Positions 41,361-51,512 of a DNA stretch of 64,000 nucleotides are shown piece by piece. The stretch's first letter is position 1. Each line of letters begins with the position of its first letter. The translations under genes and the position numbers were made by a program. The notes beneath the pieces are model-generated. The model did not search any database and was not told where the DNA came from. It saw nothing but the letters and a program-made list of their open reading frames with translations. The stretch covers positions 18,551,878-18,615,877 of the forward strand of contig OW203740.1 of NCBI GenBank assembly GCA_934045075.1. Direction: 5' to 3'. This DNA is from Yponomeuta sedellus. Taxonomy: Eukaryota; Arthropoda; Insecta; Lepidoptera; Yponomeutidae.

Positions 41361-41920
41361 CCGGCCAAGTGTGAGTCGGACTCGCGCACCGAGGGTTCCG
41401 TACCGTCTCACTTTTTTTTTGTAAATATGTAAAGTATTTATTGAGTTTTATATTATTTGTCGTTTGAATATAATTATGTATAATAATTTCCATAATTGGG
41501 CCAAGTTTGATGCCTGTATGTCTTACCGGTTATACGATAGAGCATGAACAAAAAAAATTAACGGCGAAAAAACACGCTCTTATTTTTTGTTATTACTAGG
41601 TAACCCGCCACATATCGTTTGAATATACTTAGGTAAAATAAACCCATAATTGATCCAAGTTTGATGCCTGTATATCTTACCGGTTATACGATAGAGCATG
41701 AACAAAAAAAATAAACGTCGAAAAAACACGCTCATATTTTTTGTTAGGTAGGTAACCCGACACAAACACATATTCTGTGATAGTTACGACTGGCTACATA
41801 CAGTTGCAAATATAGAGCTCTTAAAATGTCGGACTGATGAACGGACAGACGGATAGACGGATGGGGCGGAGGCAGAGTAATAGGGTCCTGTTTCACACGC
41901 TTCGGTTACGGAACCCTAAA
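41361..41920. repeat. Lepidopteran-type dispersed repeat with GGGTTCCGTAC / GTTACGGAACCC ends
   Basis: It starts CCGGCCAAGTGTGAGTCGG and AGGGTTCCGTACC, and ends TTCGGTTACGGAACCCTAAA. The short inverted ends are AGGGTTCCGTA-like. An internal direct repeat of about 150 bp carries CTTACCGGTTATACGATAGA (41523 and 41676). GACGGACAGACGG-like motifs lie near the 3' end. I recognise this pattern as common in moth and butterfly genomes; the formal class is uncertain. Confidence 0.65.
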
Positions 41921-42506
41921 AAGTATTAGACTGAGTATTAAGTATTAGTCGAGCTTAAAAATAAGCTCGGTTATTAATCTTTTAACATAGCCTCTCGAAT
42001 GAGATAAAAACATTTTTTTGTGAAAGTTCTCCAACACATCAGTTAAAACGTAACTTGTAAACAAACTAAAGAGCTTTTTAATAGCAAATTGCCAGTAAAC
42101 GATGCATTTAAAGACTCTTTAAAAATAATGGATATACTCGTAACATAAAAACCTAACGCCATACCAAAAAAAACAACCTATTATAAAGATACAATAAAAC
42201 ACATTTTAAAAAAGGCAGCATAATAAATTCTACAGCAACAACTTATTTGGAAACCTGTATTACTCAAATACAGAAAATTTGGTTATAGTTTAATTGCTGA
42301 TATAACATGCCTTAACATTGTGTAAATAAGCCATAGGTACTTTTCTCATAAACGGGTATATTATGGCCCACATAAAGTTAATTTGAATATGTTATTGACA
42401 ATTAAAATTTTATAAGCGTGATGATATCACCGCGGATACCATCCGTTGATCTTCACCGTGATAAATATAGGTACGTCACAATACAATATAGCGCCGTCCA
42501 TATGAT
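41921..42506. other. AT-rich upstream DNA of lipase 3
   Basis: No element or gene is recognised. The last 150 bp probably contain the distal promoter; GATAAATATAGG at about 42459 is a possible TATA-like site but lies far upstream. Confidence 0.35.
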
Positions 42507-42611
42507 TACATGCAAAAACTAAATTGCCCGTAAGTAGCTACGAGCATCAAGGCCGACAGATCGGCTACTCCACGTGACGAGAGGACCACAGCAGTTCGTG
42601 TTCTCGTAAAC
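42507..42611 (+). promoter_or_regulatory. Conserved upstream region of lipase 3
   Basis: It carries the exact 19-bp TACATGCAAAAACTAAATT and the leader AGGACCACAG...GTTCTCGTAAACATGAGG shared with lipase 2, with less similar DNA between. Confidence 0.4.
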
Positions 42612-44009
42612 ATGAGGCTGCTCGCTTTTGTATTGCTCTTGACCTTTTGCAACGGGCAATTGTTGGATTCCTTTCTCCCGAGATTAGCAAAAACGGTGCG
42701 CAGTTTGACCGAGACGCTGTCCCGGCAACCAGTCCTGCAGGATATCAGTGGCCTCACTGGCCATGCCATATCATCAACTCTCAACACGTTCTCGAGCGTA
42801 CCGTTGGCCATCTCTCGCCACCTCGGCATAACAACTCTACCTACCCTGTTGAACGACAAAAACGTCGTAGACCACACCGACAGTATACTAGCGGACTTCA
42901 AGCTCGGGCAGGGAACCGAAGACGTTTACATGAATATAACGCATCTCATAATGAAATATGAATACCCAGTTGAAGAGCACGACGTGATAATAAGCGATGG
43001 CTATCTACTAGTGATGCACAGAATACCGAGCGACGGTCCAATGGTTCTACTAATGCATGGGTTGCTAGGCAGCTCCGACGATTTCGTGGTGGCAGGACCC
43101 GACCATGGTTTAGCCTACTTATTGGCCAACGCTGGGTACGACGTTTGGATGGGAAACGCTAGAGGTAACAAGCATTCAAGGAGACACGTGCAACTTCACC
43201 CGTCCCAAGCAGATTTCTGGGACTTCAGCTGGCACGAGATAGGCTCTTATGATTTACCGGTGATGATAGACTATGCACTCCGCATTAGTGGCAAACAAAA
43301 GCTGTACTACATAGGACACTCGCAAGGGACGACCGCGTTCTTTGTGATGGCTTCAGAAAGGCCAGAGTACAATGAGAAGATTGCTTTAATGATTGCATTG
43401 TCGCCAGTTGCGTACATGACTAACGCGCAGTCACCTATTATGAGGATGCTGTCTCCACATGGGCCTCTGCTTGAAAGTGTGTCAAGATCCCTCGGCCTTT
43501 ACGAGTTTTTCCCGGACAACGCACTGATGGCGACGCTGAGGCAGTTGATGTGTGGTCTAGGGCCACTTTCGGAGGCCTTGTGTGGAAACATCATGTTCCT
43601 CTTCGCCGGCTTCAGCCTGGATCAGTTGGACGTGAAGAACCTCCCGGTTTTGTTTGCCCACGCGCCCTCGGGAGCTTCTATGAAACAGTTCGTGCATTAT
43701 GGCCAGTTAGTGGTGTCTGAGCAATTCAGGCAGTTTGACTACGGTCTGGAGGAAAACTTGAAAAGGTATGGCAGCGAAACGCCGCCTAACTACAACTTGG
43801 AGAAGGTCACAGCTCCGGTGTCTCTGTTCTACAGTGAAGGTGACTGGCTGGCTCATCCTTTAGACGTGGATGTGCTATACAACAGGCTGAACAATTGTAT
43901 CGATATTCACAAAGTGCGCAGTCCGTTTAACCATCTGGACTTTTTATTCGCTAAAGACTTCGTGGAATTAATCTTCGAACGCATAAGTAAACTGTTGCAT
44001 TCATTTTAG
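42612..44009 (+). CDS. Acid lipase 3 (secreted alpha/beta hydrolase)
   Basis: 465 residues in one exon, the same length as lipase 2 and aligned without gaps at the key positions: Ser237 (GHSQGTT), Asp411 (EGDWLAHPLD), His441 (FNHLDF). The signal peptide is MRLLAFVLLLTFCNGQ. The stretch around GNARGNKHSRRHVQLHPS is nearly identical to lipase 2 at the DNA level, while the N-terminal third and the region around 280-360 differ more. This suggests selection or local gene conversion. It lies 4.7 kb downstream of lipase 2 on the same strand. The 3' signal is weak (ATTAAA at 44042-44047). Role as for lipase 2. Confidence 0.95.
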   Translation: MRLLAFVLLLTFCNGQLLDSFLPRLAKTVRSLTETLSRQPVLQDISGLTGHAISSTLNTFSSVPLAISRHLGITTLPTLLNDKNVVDHTDSILADFKLGQGTEDVYMNITHLIMKYEYPVEEHDVIISDGYLLVMHRIPSDGPMVLLMHGLLGSSDDFVVAGPDHGLAYLLANAGYDVWMGNARGNKHSRRHVQLHPSQADFWDFSWHEIGSYDLPVMIDYALRISGKQKLYYIGHSQGTTAFFVMASERPEYNEKIALMIALSPVAYMTNAQSPIMRMLSPHGPLLESVSRSLGLYEFFPDNALMATLRQLMCGLGPLSEALCGNIMFLFAGFSLDQLDVKNLPVLFAHAPSGASMKQFVHYGQLVVSEQFRQFDYGLEENLKRYGSETPPNYNLEKVTAPVSLFYSEGDWLAHPLDVDVLYNRLNNCIDIHKVRSPFNHLDFLFAKDFVELIFERISKLLHSF

Positions 44010-44371
44010 ATTGGCAATTTTGATCAAACTTGAACGTTAAGATTAAAGATTAGCGATCTGATTTACAAGCTAATTTATCTAATGACCTACTTACCTATAA
44101 TCTAAAACTATGCTAAAACTAAACAAGAAACATGAGTTCTGGGTTTGTAAAGTTACGAAACCATTGTTATACCTACAGTTATAAAAATACGCGTGGTAAT
44201 CGCATCATATAGCATTGTTTTAAAGCTGACACACTTGCATTGGAACACGTACACTCCTAAAGGTACAGCTTGACCACAAATAGTAGAAATTATTCAGTAG
44301 GTATACGCCTTTGCTCTGACTTTTTATTATATTCTTTTTAATGCGCTAACCCGTGCTAAGGACAATTCCGG

Positions 44372-44405
44372 CATGGGTGGAATTTTTAGCCTCTTAATAG
44401 GTTTT
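44372..44405 (+). mobile_element. SINE family A, 3' tail only
   Basis: Only the last part remains: GGCATGGGTGGAATTTTTAG then CCTCTTAATAGGTTTTT. It follows TGCGCTAACCCGTGCTAAGG, a sequence also seen next to family A tails at 3771 and 5372. Confidence 0.55.
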
Positions 44406-44645
44406 TAAAAACTAACTTTCTATGTCGAATAATAACTACCGCAATGTCAAAATCACTTGGCCAGGTCCCAAACTAGGATACCCTGTGTTATGGTAACTAG
44501 TCGCTTGCGGTCTTTTATGACTGATTCCTATTATCCTTTTCCCAAAATTATTAATTTTCTAAATTAATGTCTTTGTTTTAGAACGCACAAAACTCTTATT
44601 GTCTGACAGAAAAGGTACATTCGTGACATTAAATCAAAAACCGAT

Positions 44646-44740
44646 ATCAAGCCTGGTATGTCGCCGCTGCTGGGGCATAAGTCTCTTCCTGCATTGCAGG
44701 AGGGTTAGGCCATGCTCCACCACGAGCCAAGTCCGATATT
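44646..44740 (-). mobile_element. 5S-derived SINE 3' fragment
   Basis: It carries CGCTGCTGGGGCATAAGTCT and CTTCCTGCATTGCAGGAGGG on the plus strand, the reverse complement of the family E 3' end. Confidence 0.6.
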
Positions 44741-44832
44741 TGGTTTAAGCAAATAATCTGTTTTTCCTTCACTGTTTGAGTATATGGTTTTGCAATCGGT
44801 AAAGTGCACTTAGACTTCAGAAAAAGTCCATC

Positions 44833-44905
44833 GGTACCCAGCCGTGGTGGGACTCGAACCCGAAACCTTCGGCGGACCACGAACCACCGCAACGCCGACG
44901 CTCGG
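44833..44905 (-). mobile_element. tRNA-like SINE head (family F)
   Basis: The minus-strand B-box is in GGTTTCGGGTTCGAGTCCCA. It is related to the head at 8700-8776. No intact tRNA fold is visible. Confidence 0.45.
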
Positions 44906-44970
44906 TTTGTTTGTCTTTTCTTTTGTATACAGTATACTTCTTTACCTAGGTATTGTTTTGTTTCATAAAA

Positions 44971-45168
44971 AAAACTTCTTCTTCAGGCTATACTATGTAA
45001 TCCACTGCTGGACATAGCCCTCCCCTAATGAGCGCCATAGCGCCCTGTCTTCAGCTTGCCGCATCCAGCATCTGCCTGCAGTTTTTCGCAGATCGTCATC
45101 CCACCTGGTCGGCGGGCGTCCTACACTACGTTTGCCGAGTCGCGGTCTCCACTCAAGAACACGCTTAC
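44971..45168 (-). pseudogene. RTE-type LINE 3' end fragment
   Basis: This is the reverse complement of the C-terminus at 39950-40189, ending (plus strand) in CTTCTTCTTC next to poly-A. It has nucleotide differences and is 5'-truncated. The open frame on the plus strand is a shadow. Confidence 0.75.
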
Positions 45169-45344
45169 TTCAACGGTAAAGAAAAGAAAACAATTTGCTT
45201 TATTTATAAGATTAGTAAAATGTTACTGACTGTACATGAATTTGACAGTTTTATACACGGCGTTCACAAACAAAGACATTTAGAAAATCAGTCATTTCGG
45301 GAAAAGGGGATATTATATGAGATCCGTAGGTACAATATAAGAAT

Positions 45345-45505
45345 CTGTCCTAACACGGAGGCAACTAGTCAAGGACATCACAAACATGGAAACACCCAGA
45401 CTGAGGCCATTAGTACAAATGTACGGCGATCCCCAGTGGGAATCGAACCTACGACCTGCGGCATTAATCAGGCACGATGTGGCTAACCCAACGATGCAGT
45501 CAAGG
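45345..45505 (-). mobile_element. tRNA-derived SINE family C
   Basis: On the minus strand: GGTCGTAGGTTCGATTCCCA (B-box), then TGTACTAATGGCCTCAGTCT and the CATGTTTGTGATGTCCTTGA tail. Confidence 0.65.
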
Positions 45506-45794
45506 TAGCACAATAATTAACCACATTCTGCACCAACGACGTTGGTCAAGCATGTTAACTTTGTAGTCAAAACCAAACTTATTACTATTATCAAATTCTT
45601 TATTGTATCAGAAAAACCATTGACGGGTTTGATTAGTTTTTTATTTTAGGTAACCAACAGGTGACGAGTTATTGGAAATTGGTCTGGTTACTATAGCATA
45701 TATTGTAACGATAATCATCTAGGTAAAATCATCTTAGATCTGTTTCTTCTGACTATAAAATTTCCCTGGTTTTCCATAAATATTATTTGTAGGT

Positions 45795-46010
45795 TCGAAT
45801 CCCGGCGTGTAATAACTTAGTCTTCTAAGTTACATAGATACATTTGTGAAATTATCGTAGCACTACTACTCGTTAAGGAACAAATCGTGAGGGAACCTGA
45901 AGTGATCGCAAACCTCAGCGCTTGTAATGACCAATCCGCGGTAGGCACGCGTGATAATAAGCCTATATTTTCTCTCTCTGAGAGAGCCTGTGCCCTACAA
46001 TGGGATTATA
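45795..46010 (+). mobile_element. SINE family D' with B-box remnant
   Basis: GTAGGTTCGAATCCCGGCGT leads into the D' body (GAACAAATCGTGAGGGAACC, CCGCGGTAGGCACGCGTGAT) and the CT-rich tail. Confidence 0.6.
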
Positions 46011-46218
46011 ATATTATATCTACCTACAGTCTTCTCCGCTGGTTCCTCCATACATAAGAGGAAAAGAGTGCAAGCCCCATCAAGCGAATGATGTAGCGGC
46101 CACAGCTCGCGAAATCGGCAAAAATCATCATATTAGTAAATTTTATCCTTCTTAGCCCTGCAGGTAACTGTTACTTCAAGTCTTCTAAAACTACGTAGAT
46201 TTTGAAGAACTTTTTCTT

Positions 46219-46431
46219 TTAAAAACCTATTTAGAGGCTAAAAATTTCACCCATGCCGGGATTCGAACCCGCAACCTCTGGCTATCCGTGCCAGCGCTCT
46301 ACCAATTGAGCCAATGGGCGACTCACGGCATCAGTGAAATTTCGAACCTCTACTATTCTCTGTATTACGTACAGGCAGCGACATCTGACTTAAGCAAATT
46401 GCATTACTTACAGCCCCGACTACCTACTTTT
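46219..46431 (-). mobile_element. SINE family A, long copy
   Basis: Same arrangement as 5093-5350. The tRNA-like module (GCCCATTGGCTCAATTGGTA, GGTTGCGGGTTCGAATCCCG on the minus strand) comes after upstream non-tRNA sequence and before TAGCCTCTAAATAGGTTTTT. Confidence 0.8.
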
Positions 46432-46883
46432 TCTTCTTGTTCAAAAAATTATGAGGAAAATATTGGACATGGAACAGTAGGTAAGTTTTCCGGACTTCCT
46501 CCTAAATCATTGGGTGTAAATAAGGAAAGTTATTCGCGTGATGTCCTATTTCTAGGACGCCAGGGCTCAGGAGGTTGCATTGACTAGTAGAGCTCTTCTT
46601 TTCGCAAAGGTAGTTTTTTTTCTGTCAGAGGCTGAACGCGGACGGCCGTGGGCAGAAAAAAAGTAGCGTGCCCGGGGAGATGGGGAGGCCTGTGTCCCGG
46701 CTGTTGATCAATCAGATTTACTGATTGATTGATGGGGATTTTATTCCTGTAGGTGCAATAGACCGGTTGTTAGTCCGGTTGACCGAATTAGGGCAACTTT
46801 TAGGTAGAAAAAGTTCGGCTGACAAAAATCAACTTATGAAACTATTTGAAAAGTTATGAAATTAAAGTTATTTTAATTAAAAT

Positions 46884-47130
46884 GAGAGAGAGAGAGAGAG
46901 AGAGAGACATTTATTTGAAGCCACAAAGATACAATACACATAACACACATAACGATATTAAAATAATACAGACAAATAAGAAAAGAAAGAACAAAGAAAA
47001 ATATTATATAACAAAGAATACGATATAAAACAAACATTTACAATTTAGAAGGGCATTGTATCTCCGCAGCCACAAACAGGTAGCTGACTCAGCATTTGCT
47101 GCAGGCTGGGCCTGCAACACTGATTTTCAG
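46884..47130 (-). pseudogene. Possible LINE 3' tail with (GA)n
   Basis: The minus strand ends GCTTCAAATAAATG followed by (TC)n, a common LINE 3' end (AATAAATG plus simple repeat). Upstream sequence is AT-rich with no clear ORF. Confidence 0.3.
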
Positions 47131-47402
47131 TCAGCACCTATTCTTCAATTTATACATAACGTATAGAATATACCTACATACAGATCTTACATAAAAATAA
47201 TATTTATAAAACAATGTCAATAGAATAGAATATGCTGTGAAATATAGTAAATATAGAATATCTAAGTAACAATGCACATAATATGATAATAAAAATATGT
47301 AGCAATAAAAAATTATAAGCAAAGAAATAACAAATAAGTACATATTGGAATTATTAAAATAGCTTAATGTAATTAAAGTTAACATAACATAAAGGAGAAA
47401 AA

Positions 47403-47405
<3 letters not shown>

Positions 47406-47463
<58 letters not shown>
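47406..47463. repeat. (AT)n microsatellite
   Basis: About 29 uninterrupted AT dinucleotides. Confidence 0.95.
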
Positions 47464-47464
<1 letters not shown>

Positions 47465-47651
47465 TTAAAAGGCGAACTGCAGGGGGATTCGGTTAAGGAG
47501 GGTGTTTCCGCAGGGAAAATAATTAGGAGAAGTTAATAAGGTCTATATATCTAACTAGATCATTTGGTCCATGTATATGTTCCTTTCCGGCCCTTCCATT
47601 CGCTTAAGTAATATTGTTGAACCCTGTATAACTTGATGATCAACCATTCCT

Positions 47652-47840
47652 AGTGTTTTGCAAAATATAAGATAAGATAAGAATATTCTTTATTGTACAC
47701 ACCAGAAAATAATTACAGAGACAACAGTTACAAAAGAAGAGGTACAATTGGCGGCCTTATTGCTGATAGCAATTTCTTCCAGGCAACCTTAAATCGGAAA
47801 GATTGCTGAAGGAGAACTTGAGACGGGTAGTTGGTGCTCA
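47652..47840 (-). pseudogene. 3' UTR of a CR1/Jockey-like LINE
   Basis: The minus strand reads GGTTGCCTGGAAGAAATTGC, AAGGCCGCCAATTGTACC and GTGTACAATAAAGAATATTC. This is the standard 3' tail of this LINE group in insects, related to 4010-4110. The coding part is lost. Confidence 0.6.
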
Positions 47841-48363
47841 TCGAATATTAATGTACATACGTATACGTAATAAAATAAACTTACATAGATAAATACTATT
47901 ATAAACATACATAAACATTAAGTTATAATAGCAAGCATGATAGGAAAAATAAATGGGATTTACCTACAGACAAAAAGAAAATAAATTATTTGAAAAGTAA
48001 GAATTCTACTACTAAATATACGCAACTGCATTACCTCGTTACAGATCTACTTAAAATAGAGCCAAGTAAGCACTTTCTGTAACCACTAAAGATAGGTAGC
48101 AAAAATAACATTGACCTGCAGAGTAGGTAATAAGTAATTTCGTTGCCTCAGCGTTTTCATGTAAAACACGTCACATCATCGATATACACAATTAAGTACT
48201 CCGCGCCAAAAATTGTTTTAAATTTTACCTGAGTAAAATTTAAAACAATTGTTTAAGGGCCAGGGAACACACGGCAATCAAAGACAAATCGAATAGGTAT
48301 ACGGGGAAAATTGAGATGAATGAACGATTACAAAAGTCTAATCTTAAAGTCGCCAAAGAACTA
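47841..48363. other. Intergenic, nothing recognised
   Basis: AT-rich DNA with no supported gene. A short inverted pair AAAATTGTTTTAAATTTTAC / GTAAAATTTAAAACAATTGT at 48208-48253 forms a small hairpin. Confidence 0.5.
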
Positions 48364-48450
48364 AGGTGATAGACAAGCTGAAGTGGCAGTGGGCTGGTCA
48401 CATTGCCGCAGAACCGATGGTCGATGGCCAAGGTTCTTGAGTGGAGACAA
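48364..48450 (+). pseudogene. RTE-type LINE C-terminal fragment
   Basis: It carries GACAAGCTGAAGTGGCAGTG and GGTTCTTGAGTGGAGACAAC, matching 39940-40018 with small deletions. It ends just before the palindromic element at 48483. Confidence 0.65.
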
Positions 48451-48482
48451 CGAACTGACTTTTTTTCTTTAAGTGTTCAGAC

Positions 48483-48790
48483 GTTAACATCGATTATTCC
48501 CATTAGTCTCTCCTCTAGCTCTGTCCCCCGGGGTGACAGCTGGGAATTATCTTCCCGGTTGTCACCCGTCGATTCATGCCGTCTGTTCCCTTTGGAGGCT
48601 GACTACCCAGGTTGTCTCCTCCCGGGGACAACTGAGAAACAAACTTAACATGTGTCCCCTCTACTCAGCCTCCAAAGGGAACAGAAGCTACGAATTATCA
48701 CCCGAGTGACAACCGGGAAGACAATTCCCAGCTGTCACCCCGGGGGACAGGGTGATCTGTGGAGGGGACTAATTGGAACAATCTGTTAAC
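48483..48790. mobile_element. GC-rich palindromic element (foldback MITE), 308 bp
   Basis: Both ends are GTTAAC. Arms of about 130 bp are inverted copies and include TGTCCCCCGGGGTGACAGCT, ATCTTCCCGGTTGTCACC and TGTTCCCTTTGGAGGCTGA. A loop of about 45 bp separates them. No target duplication is certain. It has no coding capacity and is much more GC-rich than its surroundings. Confidence 0.75.
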
Positions 48791-49204
48791 ACAGATCGAA
48801 GTAATTTAGTGTTCATTTCATGTTTCATATAATACCCATCCCTCTATAGGATTTATGTGAGTTTATGCTTCATTAGTTGCGTCTCTTTGCAGGTTTTAGT
48901 TTTTATCCAACGGTTTATTTACGTCGTGGAAAATCCCACTTGGCACAGAGCATAAATCGACTCAATTGTAGCACCAGCACAGGAAACCGAAAGGTCGACA
49001 TAATTTCGCAAAAGATTGCTTTGCGATTTTCGATAAAAATAAAGCGTGCGATGACTTTGTTGGCGATGTAAAAAGATACAGCATTTGATTTTAAAATAAT
49101 TTAACAATCCCATCTCGACATAAAAATGGCCTACTGTTACAAATAAATATATTACTCTCCCTTACCTAAAAATAGGCAAAGAGTTAAGCCAATAGACGAC
49201 ATTA

Positions 49205-49318
49205 TACACTTTTAGTCCGGATCTACTTACGGGTGTTGTAACGGGAGCGAAACCGGGTCGGACTCTTCCGATATAACAACACCCGTAAGTAGATCAGGAC
49301 TAAAAGTCTACAATGTGT
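49205..49318. repeat. Short hairpin element
   Basis: TTTAGTCCGGATCTACTTAC / GGGTGTTGT is repeated inverted as ACAACACCCGTAAGTAGATC / AGGACTAAAAG around a loop of about 35 nt. Outer flanks (ACATTATACACT and GTCTACAATGTGT) extend the pairing imperfectly. It looks like a MITE. Confidence 0.65.
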
Positions 49319-49844
49319 TGTGCTTACGAAAGTTTTAGTTTAAAAAACAATAGTTGACAGGTCAGCTGGGCACATATTATAATATCATACAACAACAATT
49401 CATGGTTAACTATGAGAATTCAATGTAGGTACGCGCATATTAATTAGTAGGAAGATTCACCTACGCAATGTACATCGAATAGTCATAATTAAATTATGAC
49501 TGTATTTTTAGGAAAGGCAGCCTTTAATCAAGGGCCAATGGCGCCCGTGACGTCACTGAGTAGCGTACGATGGTGAACCGTCTACGCGGAGGTGTTGCTC
49601 GATCTGAAGGAGGAGGGGGAGGGATAATCTGAAGAGATGTAATGGACATAATGGATCCCGCCCGCTGATAGCTCGTGCCGATGTGCAGCTGCACAAGCAA
49701 CGACGCATCTTTGCGTCTGCCCTGGGACCCAATTCTCACTTCATTACCAAATAATTCGTATACGACTAAGGCTTGAATTCTACTTAAAAAGTCGAGCGAC
49801 AGCCAAAATCTGAATTCTGAACGCCATGCTACTTTTAATTCGAA
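49319..49844. other. Unassigned, partly repeat-like
   Basis: Reverse-complement reading from 49844 has the open stretch at 49524-49889 with a Pro-rich end (IIPPPPPSDR) and GTGACGTCAC near 49550. It resembles decayed transposon sequence more than a gene; I cannot assign it. Confidence 0.3.
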
Positions 49845-50203
49845 TCTATCTATATAAATAAAATTTAAAGTCCTGACTGACTGACTCACTCATCAACGCC
49901 CAGTCCAAGCTGTTGAACCTGGGAAGCCGAAATTTTGCACAGAGGGTCTATATATAACGTAGGCAAGGAATTAGACCAGATTTTTTTTTTAAATTCAACC
50001 CCTAAGGTGGCGAAAAGGGTTGCCAAAATTTTTATGGGAGGTATAAGAATGTTGGCAAATTTTTTTGAAACTTAAAATAAATACTCTTCAACACAATTGA
50101 TAAAACACGTGTTTCGCCGTTTTTTTTTAATTTAACGTTTAAGGGAGTGAACGGGGTTGCAAAAAATAAAGTCTACGCGGACGGAGTCGCGGGCAAAAGC
50201 TAG
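49845..50203 (+). mobile_element. Non-autonomous Helitron, 359 bp
   Basis: It starts TCTATCTATATAAATAAAAT directly after an A. Near the 3' end it has the hairpin CGCGGACGGAGTCGCG, and it finishes GGCAAAAGCTAG directly before a T. The 5'-TC, hairpin, CTAG and A/T insertion site are the full set of Helitron hallmarks. The body contains GGGAAGCCGAAATTTTGCAC, typical of arthropod copies. Confidence 0.9.
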
Positions 50204-50519
50204 TAAGAAAATAAATGTCTAATTACTCTGTAGAGTTATGTTATCTTATTTTTATGCGACAAATGTCTAAGCCTTCGAAGCTCCACAGGGCAGCCTGCAG
50301 GATCTCATAGAGGAGAGGCATCAGCCAGCGCAATTGCAGTGGCGATGGCGCGGTTTTGTGAGGAGGAGTCGACGCTTTCTACACGAACGAAGGAGAGTAT
50401 AGTTTTTTTTTTGTACGCTGGTTAACTGGACTTGCTGTGTGACCCATATTTGTTTCTCGCCCATACAAGTGCCGACGTCTTCATAAAAATAAATAAATTC
50501 CACCCCAAACTCACTTGTC
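50204..50519. other. Intergenic, nothing recognised
   Basis: No gene or element recognised between the Helitron and the following family C SINE. Confidence 0.4.
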
Positions 50520-50690
50520 GCAGTCCCAAACTAGGATACCCCGTGCTATGGTAACCAGATAATAATAACAAAACATGAAATTACACCCAAACTGAGACCA
50601 TCTGTACAAATATACCGCGTTCCGCAGTGAGAGTCGAACCTACTACACCCGGCATGGTAATCAAACGTGATAGCGGTAGAACAACAATAT
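50520..50690 (-). mobile_element. tRNA-derived SINE family C
   Basis: On the minus strand it has GTAGTAGGTTCGACTCTCAC (B-box) and the tail ending TATCCTAGTTTGGGACTGC. It is fairly diverged. Confidence 0.6.
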
Positions 50691-50930
50691 TGTGCGAAGC
50701 AAATAGTTATTCAATAATTATTCCCTCTCATAAAATAAAAACGCTACACTTGTTAAAACTCAATAATAAAACCAAAGTATGTTACTACGAGTACCTTTAC
50801 AAGCAAAAACAGAAATGTTTTACATTCTGTTGTGGTACATTTGGATTGTTGGTACCAAAACACACCATAAGTTGTGGTCAACACCTAACGGCGATCTAGG
50901 CCTACAAGAAATAACAATAGGGTCACTCAC

Positions 50931-51254
50931 GGAGTTTGATCTTCATAACTCTGATCACGGATTTGCGCAGCTTGGCGAATTGCGGCAAGGCTAGCTCAAA
51001 GTTCACTTCCCGAGGTCTCCTGTCCGCGTCCGTGACGCTGTCGGTGTCAACGTCTAATTGTGACAATAAATTGACACCCAGATGCCTTCAGTCGCAGTGA
51101 AGTAGACGAGAAAGAAACGCCCGAAAATGGTCACTTCAGCCCCCACCGAAAGCGAGGATCGCTCATTGGAAAATGGATGCTCTTTTGGTTTCGAAATTTG
51201 ACGAGAACTTGTGACTATCGCGAAAGAAAAGCGACGCGCACTGTCACTTGTCAT
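50931..51254 (-). other. Candidate 5' exon of an unidentified minus-strand gene
   Basis: The minus strand has CACCATGAC at 51254 and a good splice donor CTCC/GTGAGT at 50931/50930. Just before the donor, an open frame reads VNFELALPQFAKLRKSVIRV. No ATG opens that frame; a 66-codon frame from 51254 stops at 51054. Either this is mostly 5' UTR, or a small intron or upstream exon is involved. It lies about 170 bp downstream of the putative OST4 polyadenylation site. Function not recognised. Confidence 0.3.
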
Positions 51255-51420
51255 GGTGACGATATTTTTGAAATTTTGAAAAAAAGAATTTTGGCAGCCC
51301 TTTCTCGGTGGCCAGTAATTGTGGAGAGTAAAATGTAAGACCTCCTTTTAAATATCAATCTTATTTTAGTGCTCAAACTGAATGCCTTTCTGTTTTTTTT
51401 TAATAGAAAAAGTCATATAA

Positions 51421-51512
51421 TTTCTTACTGTAAAATTAATTTATTTACATCATAAAATCTTAATCGTTACGGTTACAGAATGTTGTGTAGTAAATCGGCA
51501 ATCCTCTTGGAT
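51421..51512 (-). other. Putative last exon (3' UTR) of the OST4 transcript
   Basis: On the minus strand, TTTTTGTTTCAG ends at 51513 (acceptor) and is followed by a non-coding exon with GTAAATAAATTAATTTTAC; AATAAA is at 51440-51445. The OST4 coding exon ends with a donor just after its stop codon, so a downstream UTR exon is required. This is the first good acceptor plus polyadenylation signal in the right orientation, about 3.7 kb away. The link is inferred. Confidence 0.4.
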
